This document shows, piece after piece, positions 8,221 through 15,597 of a stretch of 43,465 bases of DNA. Location of the stretch: positions 1 to 43,465 of the forward strand of contig CAKOJO010000003.1 of NCBI GenBank assembly GCA_934090595.1, in the 5' to 3' direction. A program made the position numbers and the translations under genes. The notes below the pieces were generated by a model. It saw only the letters and a list, made by a program, of their open reading frames with translations. It was not told the DNA's origin and made no database searches. Numbering within the stretch: the stretch's first letter is position 1; each line of letters begins with the position of its first letter. Origin of the DNA: an uncultured Bacilli bacterium. GTDB lineage: Bacteria; Bacillota_I; Bacilli_A; RF39; UBA660.

Positions 8221-9150
8221 TTAATAATAAATTGTAACAGTATGATGTGCTATACTTTTTCTATCTTTGTTATTCTTACCAAGTAACCATATTAAGTTAT
8301 CTAACTCAACAGAATTAATAGATATAGATTTATCATTAAAGTATTCCTTTATTTTTTCAACAACATAAAGCATATTTGCTCTTATTTCTATTTCCATTTC
8401 ACTATCATGAGGTATTTCTATTTCATTATCAACTTTATTTGCCAGTGAAGGAGAATATTCTAAAATACCATAATCTCTAAATGTTCTTGGTATTCCATAA
8501 TCAGCACAACCACTCAAATTATTAACATTAGATATATTTTTTCTTATCTTATTTGACAAATAAAATAAATCATTAGTTAATAACGTCGCCCTTTTATTAA
8601 AGTGAATTGTTTTTTCTTTATATAAACTTTTATCATCAAAACTCTTAAAATTAGTAACAATATATCGAAGTAATTCTTTATCTGTTTTTATACTATATAA
8701 TTCATTATAAAAGTTTTTATTAATTTTTACATATTCTATTACTTCTCTAAAATTATTATATCTTTCTTCTAATAAGGGTATTTGTCCACTTATAGGCTCA
8801 AATATTTTATTTAAATCATCTTGCTTCAAGCTATATAAATAATCAATATCTAAAAAACTAGGATTATTTTCTACTTCTTTTATCACTGAATAAAATAAAG
8901 CATTCGAACCACTAAACTCTTCATTATTATACTCTATTTTCCATTTTGGTTTTTTCCAAAAACAAAAATTCATAGATTCGATAATAAATGCCAACAAAAT
9001 CCATTTTTCCTCATTTAAATCAATCGACATTTCTTTGGACCAATGAGTGTAATTAGGTTTACCTAAAGCATTAATACAGTCATTTAATCTATCATCATTT
9101 ATTTTTACATATTTGCTATTTTTAACTACATACTCAAATTCTTCTAACAT
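8221..9150 (-). CDS. qng1: queuosine 5'-phosphate N-glycosylase (Qng1/DUF2419)
   Basis: The DUF2419 family releases the base queuine from queuosine-5'-monophosphate so that it can be put back into tRNA anticodons. The recognisable family features are NFCFWKKPKW in the N-terminal third, the CADYGIPRTFRDYGIL segment with its conserved Asp, EYSPSLA, and HDSEMEIEIRAN near the C-terminus. Length (309 residues) is typical. It stands alone with its own terminator; no tgt or queuosine transporter is next to it. Mostly studied in eukaryotes, with scattered bacterial members. The ribosome site is AGAAGG before the ATG. Confidence 0.82.
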   Translation of the reverse strand: MLEEFEYVVKNSKYVKINDDRLNDCINALGKPNYTHWSKEMSIDLNEEKWILLAFIIESMNFCFWKKPKWKIEYNNEEFSGSNALFYSVIKEVENNPSFLDIDYLYSLKQDDLNKIFEPISGQIPLLEERYNNFREVIEYVKINKNFYNELYSIKTDKELLRYIVTNFKSFDDKSLYKEKTIHFNKRATLLTNDLFYLSNKIRKNISNVNNLSGCADYGIPRTFRDYGILEYSPSLANKVDNEIEIPHDSEMEIEIRANMLYVVEKIKEYFNDKSISINSVELDNLIWLLGKNNKDRKSIAHHTVTIYY

Positions 9151-9256
9151 AATTTACCTTCTTTCTAACATTTGTATTTTGAACAATAACTTTTGAAACT
9201 TCATAAACAACACTATAAATATTATATCAAAATACAAATTAAAACTAAAGAAACAC

Positions 9257-9285
9257 TTGATTTTCTTTAGTTTTTTAGTGATAAT
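9257..9285 (+). promoter_or_regulatory. SigA-type promoter of the HIT gene
   Basis: TTGATT and GATAAT, 17 bp apart, about 18 bp before the start codon, with a very short leader containing GGAGATGAT. Confidence 0.55.
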
Positions 9286-9303
9286 ATATATGGAGATGAT
9301 TAT

Positions 9304-9669
9304 ATGAATGATTGCGTATTTTGTAAAATAGTAAAGGGAGAACTACCTAGTTACAAATTATATGAAGATGATGTTGTATTAGTATTCTTAAGCATTGAAC
9401 CAATTAGTAATGGGCATACTCTTATCATTCCTAAGAAGCATTATACTGACTATACTGATATTGACTTAGATACTTTAAATCATATTAATATGGTTGGTAA
9501 AAAGATGTATAATTTACTTAAAGAAAAACTTAACTTTGAAGGATTAAAAGTTGTTCAAAACAATGGTACTCTTCAAGAAGTAAAACATTATCATATGCAT
9601 TTAATACCAGTTTGTAATGAAAAAGAAATTATGGACTTAAAAGATGCTTGCAAAAAAATAAAAGGTTAA
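9304..9669 (+). CDS. HIT-family nucleotide-binding hydrolase
   Basis: Histidine-triad protein of the HinT type (purine nucleoside phosphoramidase or dinucleotide hydrolase). The opening DCVFCKIVKGELPS, the ISNGHTLIIPK strand and the C-terminal triad HYHMHLIPV are diagnostic. Length is 121 residues, with a normal domain and no fusion. Ribosome site GGAGATGAT. A single-gene unit with its own terminator. The physiological substrate is not predictable. Confidence 0.93.
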   Translation: MNDCVFCKIVKGELPSYKLYEDDVVLVFLSIEPISNGHTLIIPKKHYTDYTDIDLDTLNHINMVGKKMYNLLKEKLNFEGLKVVQNNGTLQEVKHYHMHLIPVCNEKEIMDLKDACKKIKG

Positions 9670-9680
9670 ACCTTTTATTT
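9661..9680. terminator. small hairpin terminator after the HIT gene
   Basis: AAAGGTTAAACCTTTTATTTTT: a short stem containing the HIT stop codon, then T's. It also faces the convergent small peptide gene. Confidence 0.6.
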
Positions 9681-9806
9681 TTAGCATGCTCTAAACGAAC
9701 TTAAAATTATTGCTAATAAAATGTATAAAACTACTACTAAAACTAGTCCTGAACCACAAGATGGTCTTTTTTCTTCACATTGCACTTCACAATTTGTATT
9801 ATTCAT
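9681..9806 (-). CDS. 41-residue YjcZ-like membrane peptide
   Basis: Too short for most gene finders. The frame starts MNNTNCEVQCEEKRPSC, has a glycine hinge (GSG), then one hydrophobic helix rich in V, L and I, and ends SSFRAC. A strong GGGGGTG ribosome site lies 8 nt upstream. The layout of a short polar or cysteine-rich head, a Gly turn and one membrane helix resembles the YjcZ-type sporulation peptides. I infer a role in the spore envelope but cannot prove it. The second peptide gene lies 13 bp upstream. Confidence 0.55.
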   Translation of the reverse strand: MNNTNCEVQCEEKRPSCGSGLVLVVVLYILLAIILSSFRAC

Positions 9807-9819
9807 ATTTTGCACCCCC

Positions 9820-9897
9820 TTAGATCCAAGCACCTAGTATAATAATTAATAAGATAAATAATACTAAAACGATTGCAGATGATGAAACATAATTCAT
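9820..9897 (-). CDS. 25-residue YjcZ-like membrane peptide
   Basis: The frame reads M-N-Y-V-S-S-S-A followed by a 15-residue hydrophobic run and ends GAWI. A textbook AAAGGAGGAATAAATT ribosome site precedes the ATG. This is the shape of YjcZ-family peptides (a few polar residues, then a valine/leucine/isoleucine helix). It is probably cotranscribed with the 41-residue peptide 13 bp downstream. Confidence 0.5.
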   Translation of the reverse strand: MNYVSSSAIVLVLFILLIIILGAWI

Positions 9898-9977
9898 AAT
9901 TTATTCCTCCTTTTTTATTGTTCTAAATTATTTTATGGTAAAAGTACAAAATGTGTGAATATATGTGTCTATAAATC

Positions 9978-10006
9978 TTGTCTTTTATCTTTTTTTTTGT
10001 TATTAT
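9978..10006 (+). promoter_or_regulatory. SigA-type promoter of prsA
   Basis: TTGTCT and TATTAT with a 17-bp T-rich spacer, about 30 bp before the start codon. Confidence 0.45.
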
Positions 10007-10036
10007 AAATTATGTACTAATTAAAGGAGGATAAGT

Positions 10037-11035
10037 ATGAAAAACTTAAAAAAATTATTTGTTTTAGCAATTTTAGTTACTGTTGTAACTGGATGTGGCA
10101 AAATACCAACACTTAAAAATGGTGAAGAAGCAGTAGTTAATACTAATAAAGGTGGAGTTTCTGCTGAAGATCTATATCAAAAATTAAAAACTAAAAATGG
10201 TACTGCCGTTATGGTTGATATGATTGATACTATTATCTTAAACGATATGTACAAGGAAGAAACAGATGCTGAAAAGAAATATATTGAAGAACAAGTGGCT
10301 AACTTAAAAAGTGCTGCTGAACAATATAATTCAACTTATAGTGCAATGATTAAATATTATGGTTTTGAAAATGAAAAAGAATTAAAAGAATATTTTTCAC
10401 TTACTTACAAAAGAAATCAAGCCGTTAATAAATACGTTGGTAAATCTATAAAAGAAAAAGAATTAAAAAAATATTATGAAAAAGAAGTTTATGGAGATAT
10501 TAAGGTTAAACACATTTTAATTAGTCCAGAAACTAATGATGAAATGACTACTGAAGAAAAGAACAAAGCAGATGAAAATGCTAAAAAAGAAGCTCAATCA
10601 ATTATTACAAAACTTAATAATGGTGGAGATTTTGATAAACTTGCTAAAGAATACTCTGATGATACTGCTACTGCAAGTAAAGGTGGAGATTTAGGATGGA
10701 TTTCTACTGATGAAGACTTTGTTCAAGAATTCTTAGATGCTGCATTCAAACTAGAAAAAGGAAAATATAGTTCTAGTCCAGTTAAAACTACACATGGTTA
10801 CCACATCATCTACAAAACAGATGAAAAAGAAAAACCTAAATATGATGATGTTAAACAAGATATTATTGATAAATTAGTTGAAGAAAAACTAAAAGATGAT
10901 AGTACTTTATATTATGATACTTTAGAAGAAATAAGAAAAGATTATGATATGGATATAGTTGATTCTGATTTATCTAAATTATATAAAGAATATATGAAAA
11001 ACTTAATTGCTAATGCAAAAGATAGTAGTAACTAA
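10037..11035 (+). CDS. prsA: PrsA-type foldase lipoprotein (peptidyl-prolyl isomerase)
   Basis: Extracytoplasmic chaperone and prolyl isomerase that helps secreted proteins fold outside the membrane. The signal peptide ends in the lipobox VVTGC, giving a lipidated Cys20. A helical chaperone domain follows (about 35-145), then a parvulin domain (about 155-255) with IKVKHILI, the SDDTATASKGGDLGWI segment and THGYHII. The C-terminal third is lysine/aspartate-rich and helical. 332 residues, slightly longer than Bacillus PrsA. The ribosome site AAAGGAGG is near perfect. A single-gene unit with a terminator right behind it. Confidence 0.93.
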   Translation: MKNLKKLFVLAILVTVVTGCGKIPTLKNGEEAVVNTNKGGVSAEDLYQKLKTKNGTAVMVDMIDTIILNDMYKEETDAEKKYIEEQVANLKSAAEQYNSTYSAMIKYYGFENEKELKEYFSLTYKRNQAVNKYVGKSIKEKELKKYYEKEVYGDIKVKHILISPETNDEMTTEEKNKADENAKKEAQSIITKLNNGGDFDKLAKEYSDDTATASKGGDLGWISTDEDFVQEFLDAAFKLEKGKYSSSPVKTTHGYHIIYKTDEKEKPKYDDVKQDIIDKLVEEKLKDDSTLYYDTLEEIRKDYDMDIVDSDLSKLYKEYMKNLIANAKDSSN

Positions 11036-11040
11036 CTACA

Positions 11041-11066
11041 AAGAGTAGACAATCGTCTACTCTTTT
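11041..11066. terminator. bidirectional terminator between prsA and recX
   Basis: AAGAGTAGAC and GTCTACTCTT around a 4-nt loop, then T's. It serves two convergent genes. Confidence 0.85.
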
Positions 11067-11799
11067 ATTCTGTCTTAAAACCTTTTCTATACATATACTC
11101 TTTTATTTTATATTCTAACTCCTTGCCAGTATACTTTCTAGATAATTTATTTCTTACTTTTTCTAATTCTTTTTGATATATTTCATTATCATCTATATCA
11201 TATTCACTAAGACATTTATTTATAATACTTAAATCATAACCTAAATTAATAAGATTTTGTTTTATTTTATTTTTTAATATATAACTAGACTTGTTATGAT
11301 TACTTTTAATACTCTTATCAATATATTTAGATACCTTTTCTTGTTCTAAATGATCAGTAAATATAGATAATTCATCTAAAACAACATTCTTATCAATACC
11401 TAAATTAGTAAGTTCCATAACAATTTTATTTGGACCAATATTCTTTAAATTAATTGCATCCAATATATAAGATTTTGCATATACCCTTTCATCTAAATAC
11501 TTTTCTTGCTCTAATCTTGCTACAGCATAATCTATATCAAAATCATTATAATCTTTTTTAGATAAATACTCTTCAATTTCTTTTCTAGTTCTTAGTTTAG
11601 TTTTTATATACTTAAGAGCAACATAATAAGTCTCAAATCTCTTATTTTCTTCCAAATACTTATTTAAATCTTTTTCATTTACATCCTTTATAAGTAAATC
11701 ATACTTTAAAATAATATCCTCATATAATGTATACTCTTCATTATTAATAATAACTTTATATTTACTATTACCTAAGTATCTATATCCCTGTATTTTCAT
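11065..11799 (-). CDS. recX: regulatory protein RecX
   Basis: RecX binds RecA filaments and limits recombination. The protein begins with a small beta-rich extension and then shows three RecX three-helix repeats. The first carries YYVALKYIKTKLRTRKEIEEYL, the second (residues about 85-135) YAVARLEQEKYLDE, and the last is near the C-terminus (YMYRKGF). 244 residues is at the long end for the family and like other Firmicutes. A GGAGG ribosome site lies 4 nt before the ATG. It is not next to recA here. Confidence 0.88.
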   Translation of the reverse strand: MKIQGYRYLGNSKYKVIINNEEYTLYEDIILKYDLLIKDVNEKDLNKYLEENKRFETYYVALKYIKTKLRTRKEIEEYLSKKDYNDFDIDYAVARLEQEKYLDERVYAKSYILDAINLKNIGPNKIVMELTNLGIDKNVVLDELSIFTDHLEQEKVSKYIDKSIKSNHNKSSYILKNKIKQNLINLGYDLSIINKCLSEYDIDDNEIYQKELEKVRNKLSRKYTGKELEYKIKEYMYRKGFKTE

Positions 11800-11823
11800 A
11801 AAACCTCCGTTAAAAAAGCCTAA

Positions 11824-12021
11824 TTATTTTTTAATAATAACTAGGCCTTCAGCGACTTCTTCAAGTGCTCTTCCAATATTTTTTACTGATTTGTATTCTT
11901 TTTCTGGTTTTTGTAAATGATGTGTTTGTCTTATTTCTTCACTTCTTTGAGCCGCTATGTGGACTAGGCGATATTTCGAATCAACAAATAACAATAATTT
12001 ATCAATTGATGGATATATCAT
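11824..12021 (-). CDS. rpoZ: RNA polymerase omega subunit
   Basis: Small subunit that stabilises the beta' subunit. The 65-residue protein has the family's opening MIYPSIDKLL, the central RLVHIAAQRSEEI helix and the C-terminal IGRALEEVAEGLVI. The start is the ATG at 12021, since GGGGAGTG lies upstream of it and inside the six-codon longer GTG frame. It is followed closely by recX on the same strand. In Bacillus it sits next to gmk, which is not here. Confidence 0.93.
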   Translation of the reverse strand: MIYPSIDKLLLFVDSKYRLVHIAAQRSEEIRQTHHLQKPEKEYKSVKNIGRALEEVAEGLVIIKK

Positions 12022-12104
12022 ATGTATCACACTCCCCACTATAATAATATATTATTATTTCTCTTTACACAATAGAATTGACAAAATTAGACATTATTTT
12101 ACAC

Positions 12105-13289
12105 TTATGAATTAACTATTAAATACATTGTTGCTAGAAACTCTTTAGGAAACAAAACTGCTAAATTAAATATTTCCTCACTATTTTGATTTTCCCTATA
12201 CTTATTATAAATATGATTTATTAAAAGTTTACCCTTTAAATTAATATTATACTTTATTTCTTCCTTAGTATTTAACTTTTCAAATATCTTCTTATTAAAC
12301 TTACTAACCGTATATATTCTAGTATTATCTATTTCAAATACCTTTCCTAAGTACTCCAAATACTCTAACATATAGCCCTCAAGATCATTATCGCTATTTA
12401 TATCAAGTAATAATTTATTATACTTAGTTATTTCAAATATTTTATTCTTTATTTTACTCTTCTTAGAATTACTAACTAACTTATTAATATGATAAATATA
12501 ATTCATTTTAATCTTTAAATAATTCTTATGGATATCTCCCTTTTTAAAAGTAAAGTTCTTACCATCTAACTTTTTAAAATACTTCATTGTATCATTATAA
12601 CCAAGTCTTATATTTCTTTTAGTTAGCTCAGGACTAAAATCTAGGGTAAACAGTGCATTATCCTTACTTTTTATAATATCAACTTTTACATCTTTATTTT
12701 TGTAATTTTTATGAAAACCAAATGCTGAAAGATCCACTGCTAATACTTCTTCTGCTCCCATCTTTATAGCTAAATCTATTGGCATATTATCATAATAACC
12801 ACCATCTACAAAATATTCCCCATCTATTTGTTTTCTTTCAACTGCAGGAAAACATGTAGAAGACGCTATTACATAGTCTACCAACTTACCTTGTGGTATT
12901 TGATCCTTAGTAAGCATCTTTGGATTAAGAGTTTTTAAAGAAACTGTAACAAGTCCAAAATCTATTTTTGATCTTCTTATCTTATTCTCATCTATTTCCT
13001 TTTTTAAAAACTCAGTAGCTTTATCAAACTTCATTCCTTTATTAGTAGCTATTTCTTTAGCCATTACCTTTATATCATCAGATGTAAATAAATCACTAGT
13101 AGTCATATTAAGCCATAATTTTCTTGCTTTTTTATAGTCACCCATAGCATAAATCGCACCATTTATCGCACCAATTGAAGTACCAGTTACTATATCAAAC
13201 TTCATATTAAGTCTTTTGGTAGCCTTCCATACTCCAATTTCATATGAACCTTTTGCGCCTCCTCCTGAGAATACTAATGCTCTTTTCAT
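12105..13289 (-). CDS. patatin-like phospholipase
   Basis: Lipid acyl hydrolase with a Ser-Asp dyad. It shows the oxyanion glycine loop GGGAKGSYEIG at the very N-terminus, the nucleophile elbow GTSIG (about residues 39-43) and the Asp in VDGGYYDNMP. The catalytic domain ends near residue 210. The rest (to 394) is a lysine- and asparagine-rich helical extension of unknown role. No signal peptide, so it is cytoplasmic or delivered otherwise. Ribosome site GAGGTG. No partner gene is evident. Confidence 0.87.
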   Translation of the reverse strand: MKRALVFSGGGAKGSYEIGVWKATKRLNMKFDIVTGTSIGAINGAIYAMGDYKKARKLWLNMTTSDLFTSDDIKVMAKEIATNKGMKFDKATEFLKKEIDENKIRRSKIDFGLVTVSLKTLNPKMLTKDQIPQGKLVDYVIASSTCFPAVERKQIDGEYFVDGGYYDNMPIDLAIKMGAEEVLAVDLSAFGFHKNYKNKDVKVDIIKSKDNALFTLDFSPELTKRNIRLGYNDTMKYFKKLDGKNFTFKKGDIHKNYLKIKMNYIYHINKLVSNSKKSKIKNKIFEITKYNKLLLDINSDNDLEGYMLEYLEYLGKVFEIDNTRIYTVSKFNKKIFEKLNTKEEIKYNINLKGKLLINHIYNKYRENQNSEEIFNLAVLFPKEFLATMYLIVNS

Positions 13290-13368
13290 CCTTATTCACC
13301 TCATTATCATTATACAAAATTGTATTTTAATTGACAAGTAATTAATAATAAGATGTAAGCTATTTACA

Positions 13369-13944
13369 TTAATCAGTTATAAAAAATATTAAATCTTTAC
13401 CAAGTGGATTCTCAAAATAATTAGCTTTTAAAGAATTAGTAATTCTTAATAACTCACTTACATCTTCACCATCAACTTTACAAGCATCAATCCAAAGAGT
13501 AATTAATTCTATAAAAACACTATATTCATGAATAAAATAATTCTCATTAAATACCCAGTTATTATCAAACCATAATGCCTCAGCTCTTTCATATAGCTCA
13601 TCAGTACCCACTTTTAAAACATGATTTTCATCAGTTTTACCTTCTTCATCCACATAGAGCTCATAACTAGTCTTTGTATTATCATCTACTTTTTCTTCTA
13701 GCATACTACAATAAGACTGTCCTAAAGGCATTATTTCTTGTAAAAACTTATTTATATTATCATTTACAAAATCTTCTTTTATAGATAATACCATTTCATT
13801 ATCATTTTCTGTAACATTATAAGTATCTACATCAATATAATTACCTAATTGTTTAAGTATTTTATCCTTTTCTACCTTTTCATTCTCATTTTTTCTTGTA
13901 ACTGTAACTCTCGTAGCTATTCCATACGAAAAAAATCTTCCCAT
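13369..13944 (-). CDS. conserved-looking hypothetical protein
   Basis: A 191-residue acidic soluble protein without membrane segments or a motif I recognise. The first half looks like alternating strands (residues 1-70) and the second half like helices with several tryptophans (ALWFDNNWVF). AAGGAGG precedes the ATG. It is flanked by a structured RNA upstream and a patatin gene downstream, neither of which suggests a role. Confidence 0.55.
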   Translation of the reverse strand: MGRFFSYGIATRVTVTRKNENEKVEKDKILKQLGNYIDVDTYNVTENDNEMVLSIKEDFVNDNINKFLQEIMPLGQSYCSMLEEKVDDNTKTSYELYVDEEGKTDENHVLKVGTDELYERAEALWFDNNWVFNENYFIHEYSVFIELITLWIDACKVDGEDVSELLRITNSLKANYFENPLGKDLIFFITD

Positions 13945-14037
13945 TGCTTTCCTCCTTATTATAAAATTTATCTACCTCTACCAATGTATGAATTCAATAT
14001 ATCAAATTAAGAAGTACAAAGTCAAGCGAGTTTAGAG

Positions 14038-14064
14038 CAAAAAAGCAACCCAAACAAGTTGCTT
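14038..14064 (-). terminator. terminator of the structured RNA
   Basis: On the minus strand AAAGCAAC and GTTGCTTT around an 8-nt loop, then TTTT. It shows that the RNA upstream ends here and is not a leader of the 191-residue protein gene. Confidence 0.85.
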
Positions 14065-14165
14065 TAATTCATTGCTAATGGGAACCCCAGGCGAGATGAA
14101 TGCTCACATATAAATATATGCTTATTGGCTATGCCAACACATCGTTACTCCTTCACAAGTTCCCA
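14039..14165 (-). ncRNA. structured non-coding RNA of unidentified family
   Basis: A gene-free stretch with all the signs of a stand-alone RNA of about 125 nt. It has a SigA-like promoter, a closing stem GGGAAC (14164-14159) with GTTCCC (14085-14080), two inner hairpins (UUGGC/GCCAA with an AUA loop, and CAUAUA/UAUAUG) and a strong terminator. There is no reading frame of note on either strand. It lacks the SRP GGAAGGAAGCAGC loop and tmRNA or RNase P signatures. 6S RNA is possible but the length is short and I cannot confirm it. Confidence 0.6.
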
Positions 14166-14170
14166 TATAC

Positions 14171-14200
14171 ATATTACTAGGTTTTTAAAACAAGTGAAAA
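14171..14200 (-). promoter_or_regulatory. promoter of the structured RNA
   Basis: TTTTCA (14200-14195) and TAATAT (14176-14171) on the minus strand with an 18-bp spacer. The predicted start coincides with the 5' base of the closing stem. Confidence 0.5.
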
Positions 14201-14210
14201 ACTAGAAATT

Positions 14211-14231
14211 AAAAAGTAAGCATAAGCTTAC
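14211..14231 (-). terminator. terminator of the CotD-like gene
   Basis: GTAAGC-TTAT-GCTTAC followed by TTTTT on the minus strand, 3 nt after the stop codon. Confidence 0.85.
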
Positions 14232-14233
14232 TC

Positions 14234-14593
14234 TTAGTAATTACAACATGAACCACATTGTACATTTTCACATACGTTTTCTTCACAACAAGAATAACTT
14301 GGTTGATATGTGTGTTTAAATACATGATGATTTACTATTCTTGTTCTTACTGGGCATACATGTGGTACAACATGTTCGATAGTTCTGTTAACTACTCTTT
14401 CTCTTACTGGTTCAATGATTGGTGCTTGAGTAGTACCCATCATCATTCCTCCAGCATTTGAATTAACATTTGTCATTTGATCTTGATTAAGATCAATATC
14501 AATATTGCCACTATTGTTGTCTATGTCTATTAGACTTTCTTGTCCAGGCATAGTCATCATTGGCATTTGTCTCATACAATTTCTATTGAACAT
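14234..14593 (-). CDS. CotD-like spore coat protein
   Basis: Low-complexity 119-residue protein. The first half is rich in Met, Asn and Asp. The second half carries VNRTIEHVVPHVCPVRTRI and VNHHVFKHTY, which match the His/Val-rich repeat style of Bacillus CotD (VVPHVHP, THVTN, KHYKHY). The tail is cysteine-rich (SCCEENVCENVQCGSCC), fit for disulfide cross-linking in a coat. GGGGGAT ribosome site. A CATA-nnn-TA-like -10 near 14615-14623 (one mismatch) hints at mother-cell sigma K control. That link is weak. Confidence 0.7.
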   Translation of the reverse strand: MFNRNCMRQMPMMTMPGQESLIDIDNNSGNIDIDLNQDQMTNVNSNAGGMMMGTTQAPIIEPVRERVVNRTIEHVVPHVCPVRTRIVNHHVFKHTYQPSYSCCEENVCENVQCGSCCNY

Positions 14594-14701
14594 TATAAAT
14601 CCCCCTATCTAATTTATCATATTCAAATATAATATTTAGTGTATAATACAAACGCCTTTATTATTCATTAATTTTCAATAAACAAAAAGTCAACAAAATG
14701 C

Positions 14702-15061
14702 TTACTTGTCAATTTCCCTCTTTATCCAAGTCATTATCACTTCATTTATATATTTTATTTCATCATCATCTAAAATCTTATTCTTATCAATACCATACCA
14801 TTTACTAATACATCCTCTACAACAAGTAGCGGTAGCATGCTGAGCAATAAATACAGGATGTCCCCTCATCGGAGTTTGTTTTCCATCATTTACTTTACTT
14901 ATATCTTTTAATCTTTTATTTATAAAATCATATGCATGCTCACTTATCTTATCCAAGCCTTTTTCATTTACATAATCTTTATCCTTTTGTTTTAAATGAA
15001 AACTATTTCTAAACTTAGACTTAGATAAACTATTCAAAATAAAATCTATATTTTTATTCAT
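14702..15061 (-). CDS. DUF4186 family protein
   Basis: 119-residue protein. The strongly conserved core QTPMRGHPVFIAQHATATCC, then RGCISKWYGI, identifies DUF4186, a small family of unknown function. The conserved His, Cys-Cys and Cys in this core suggest a metal or redox site, which is inference. The tail EVIMTWI is also typical. It lies 17 bp upstream of the zinc-ribbon gene on the same strand but has little in common with it. Confidence 0.82.
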   Translation of the reverse strand: MNKNIDFILNSLSKSKFRNSFHLKQKDKDYVNEKGLDKISEHAYDFINKRLKDISKVNDGKQTPMRGHPVFIAQHATATCCRGCISKWYGIDKNKILDDDEIKYINEVIMTWIKREIDK

Positions 15062-15078
15062 AGTAAAAAGATAGTTTC

Positions 15079-15513
15079 CTATCTATTCTTTTTAACTTTA
15101 ATTGAATAAACAATTGCCTCAATAACAAATACTGGTATAGTACATAAACCTATAAAAGTACAAATAGTACTAAATGTTTGAAAAAATGATGATTGTGTAA
15201 CACTTGGAGATGCAAAAAGACTAATAAAGCCTTTAACAAAATATGGTACCCAAAATATAAAAATACAAAGACATCCATATTCCCAGTGATATCTAACCTT
15301 TTTAGGTTGTTGATACTTATTTTGCCCATACATTTGATTGTTCATCATATTTTGTTGCTGATACATTTGATTATTCATTCCTTGAAATTGATTATTTTGT
15401 TGCCCATACATATTGTTATTATCAACTACTTGTCCTTGTTCTACTCTAGTTCCACAGTTTGGACAAAACATTTGGTTACTATTTAATATATGTCCACATT
15501 GTCTACAATTCAT
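15079..15513 (-). CDS. zinc-ribbon membrane protein
   Basis: An N-terminal zinc ribbon (CRQCGHIL...FCPNCG, residues 3-22) is followed by a low-complexity Asn/Gln/Met-rich linker (about 28-70) and two membrane helices (about 80-105 and 115-138). This is a common layout in Firmicutes with no assigned function. The linker gives a long antisense open frame, which is a shadow. AGGAGG ribosome site. Confidence 0.75.
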   Translation of the reverse strand: MNCRQCGHILNSNQMFCPNCGTRVEQGQVVDNNNMYGQQNNQFQGMNNQMYQQQNMMNNQMYGQNKYQQPKKVRYHWEYGCLCIFIFWVPYFVKGFISLFASPSVTQSSFFQTFSTICTFIGLCTIPVFVIEAIVYSIKVKKNR

Positions 15514-15565
15514 ATGAATTACCTCCTAGTATAAGGATAGCAAAAGGATTAATTTACTTCAATAA

Positions 15566-15597
15566 AAAACGTAAAGTTTACTTTGACTTTACGTTTA
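15566..15597 (-). terminator. ffh terminator
   Basis: AAACGTAAAGT and ACTTTACGTTT around an 8-nt loop, then T's on the minus strand. The left arm begins at the ffh stop codon. Confidence 0.85.

Noticed and set aside
14039..14165. RNA as SRP RNA, tmRNA or RNase P RNA
   Set aside because: It lacks the SRP apical loop, is far too short for RNase P or tmRNA, and has no tRNA-like ends. 6S remains possible but unproved.
15193..15486. 97-codon plus-strand frame
   Set aside because: Antisense shadow of the Asn/Gln-rich linker of the zinc-ribbon protein; no ribosome site and a hydrophobic low-complexity product.
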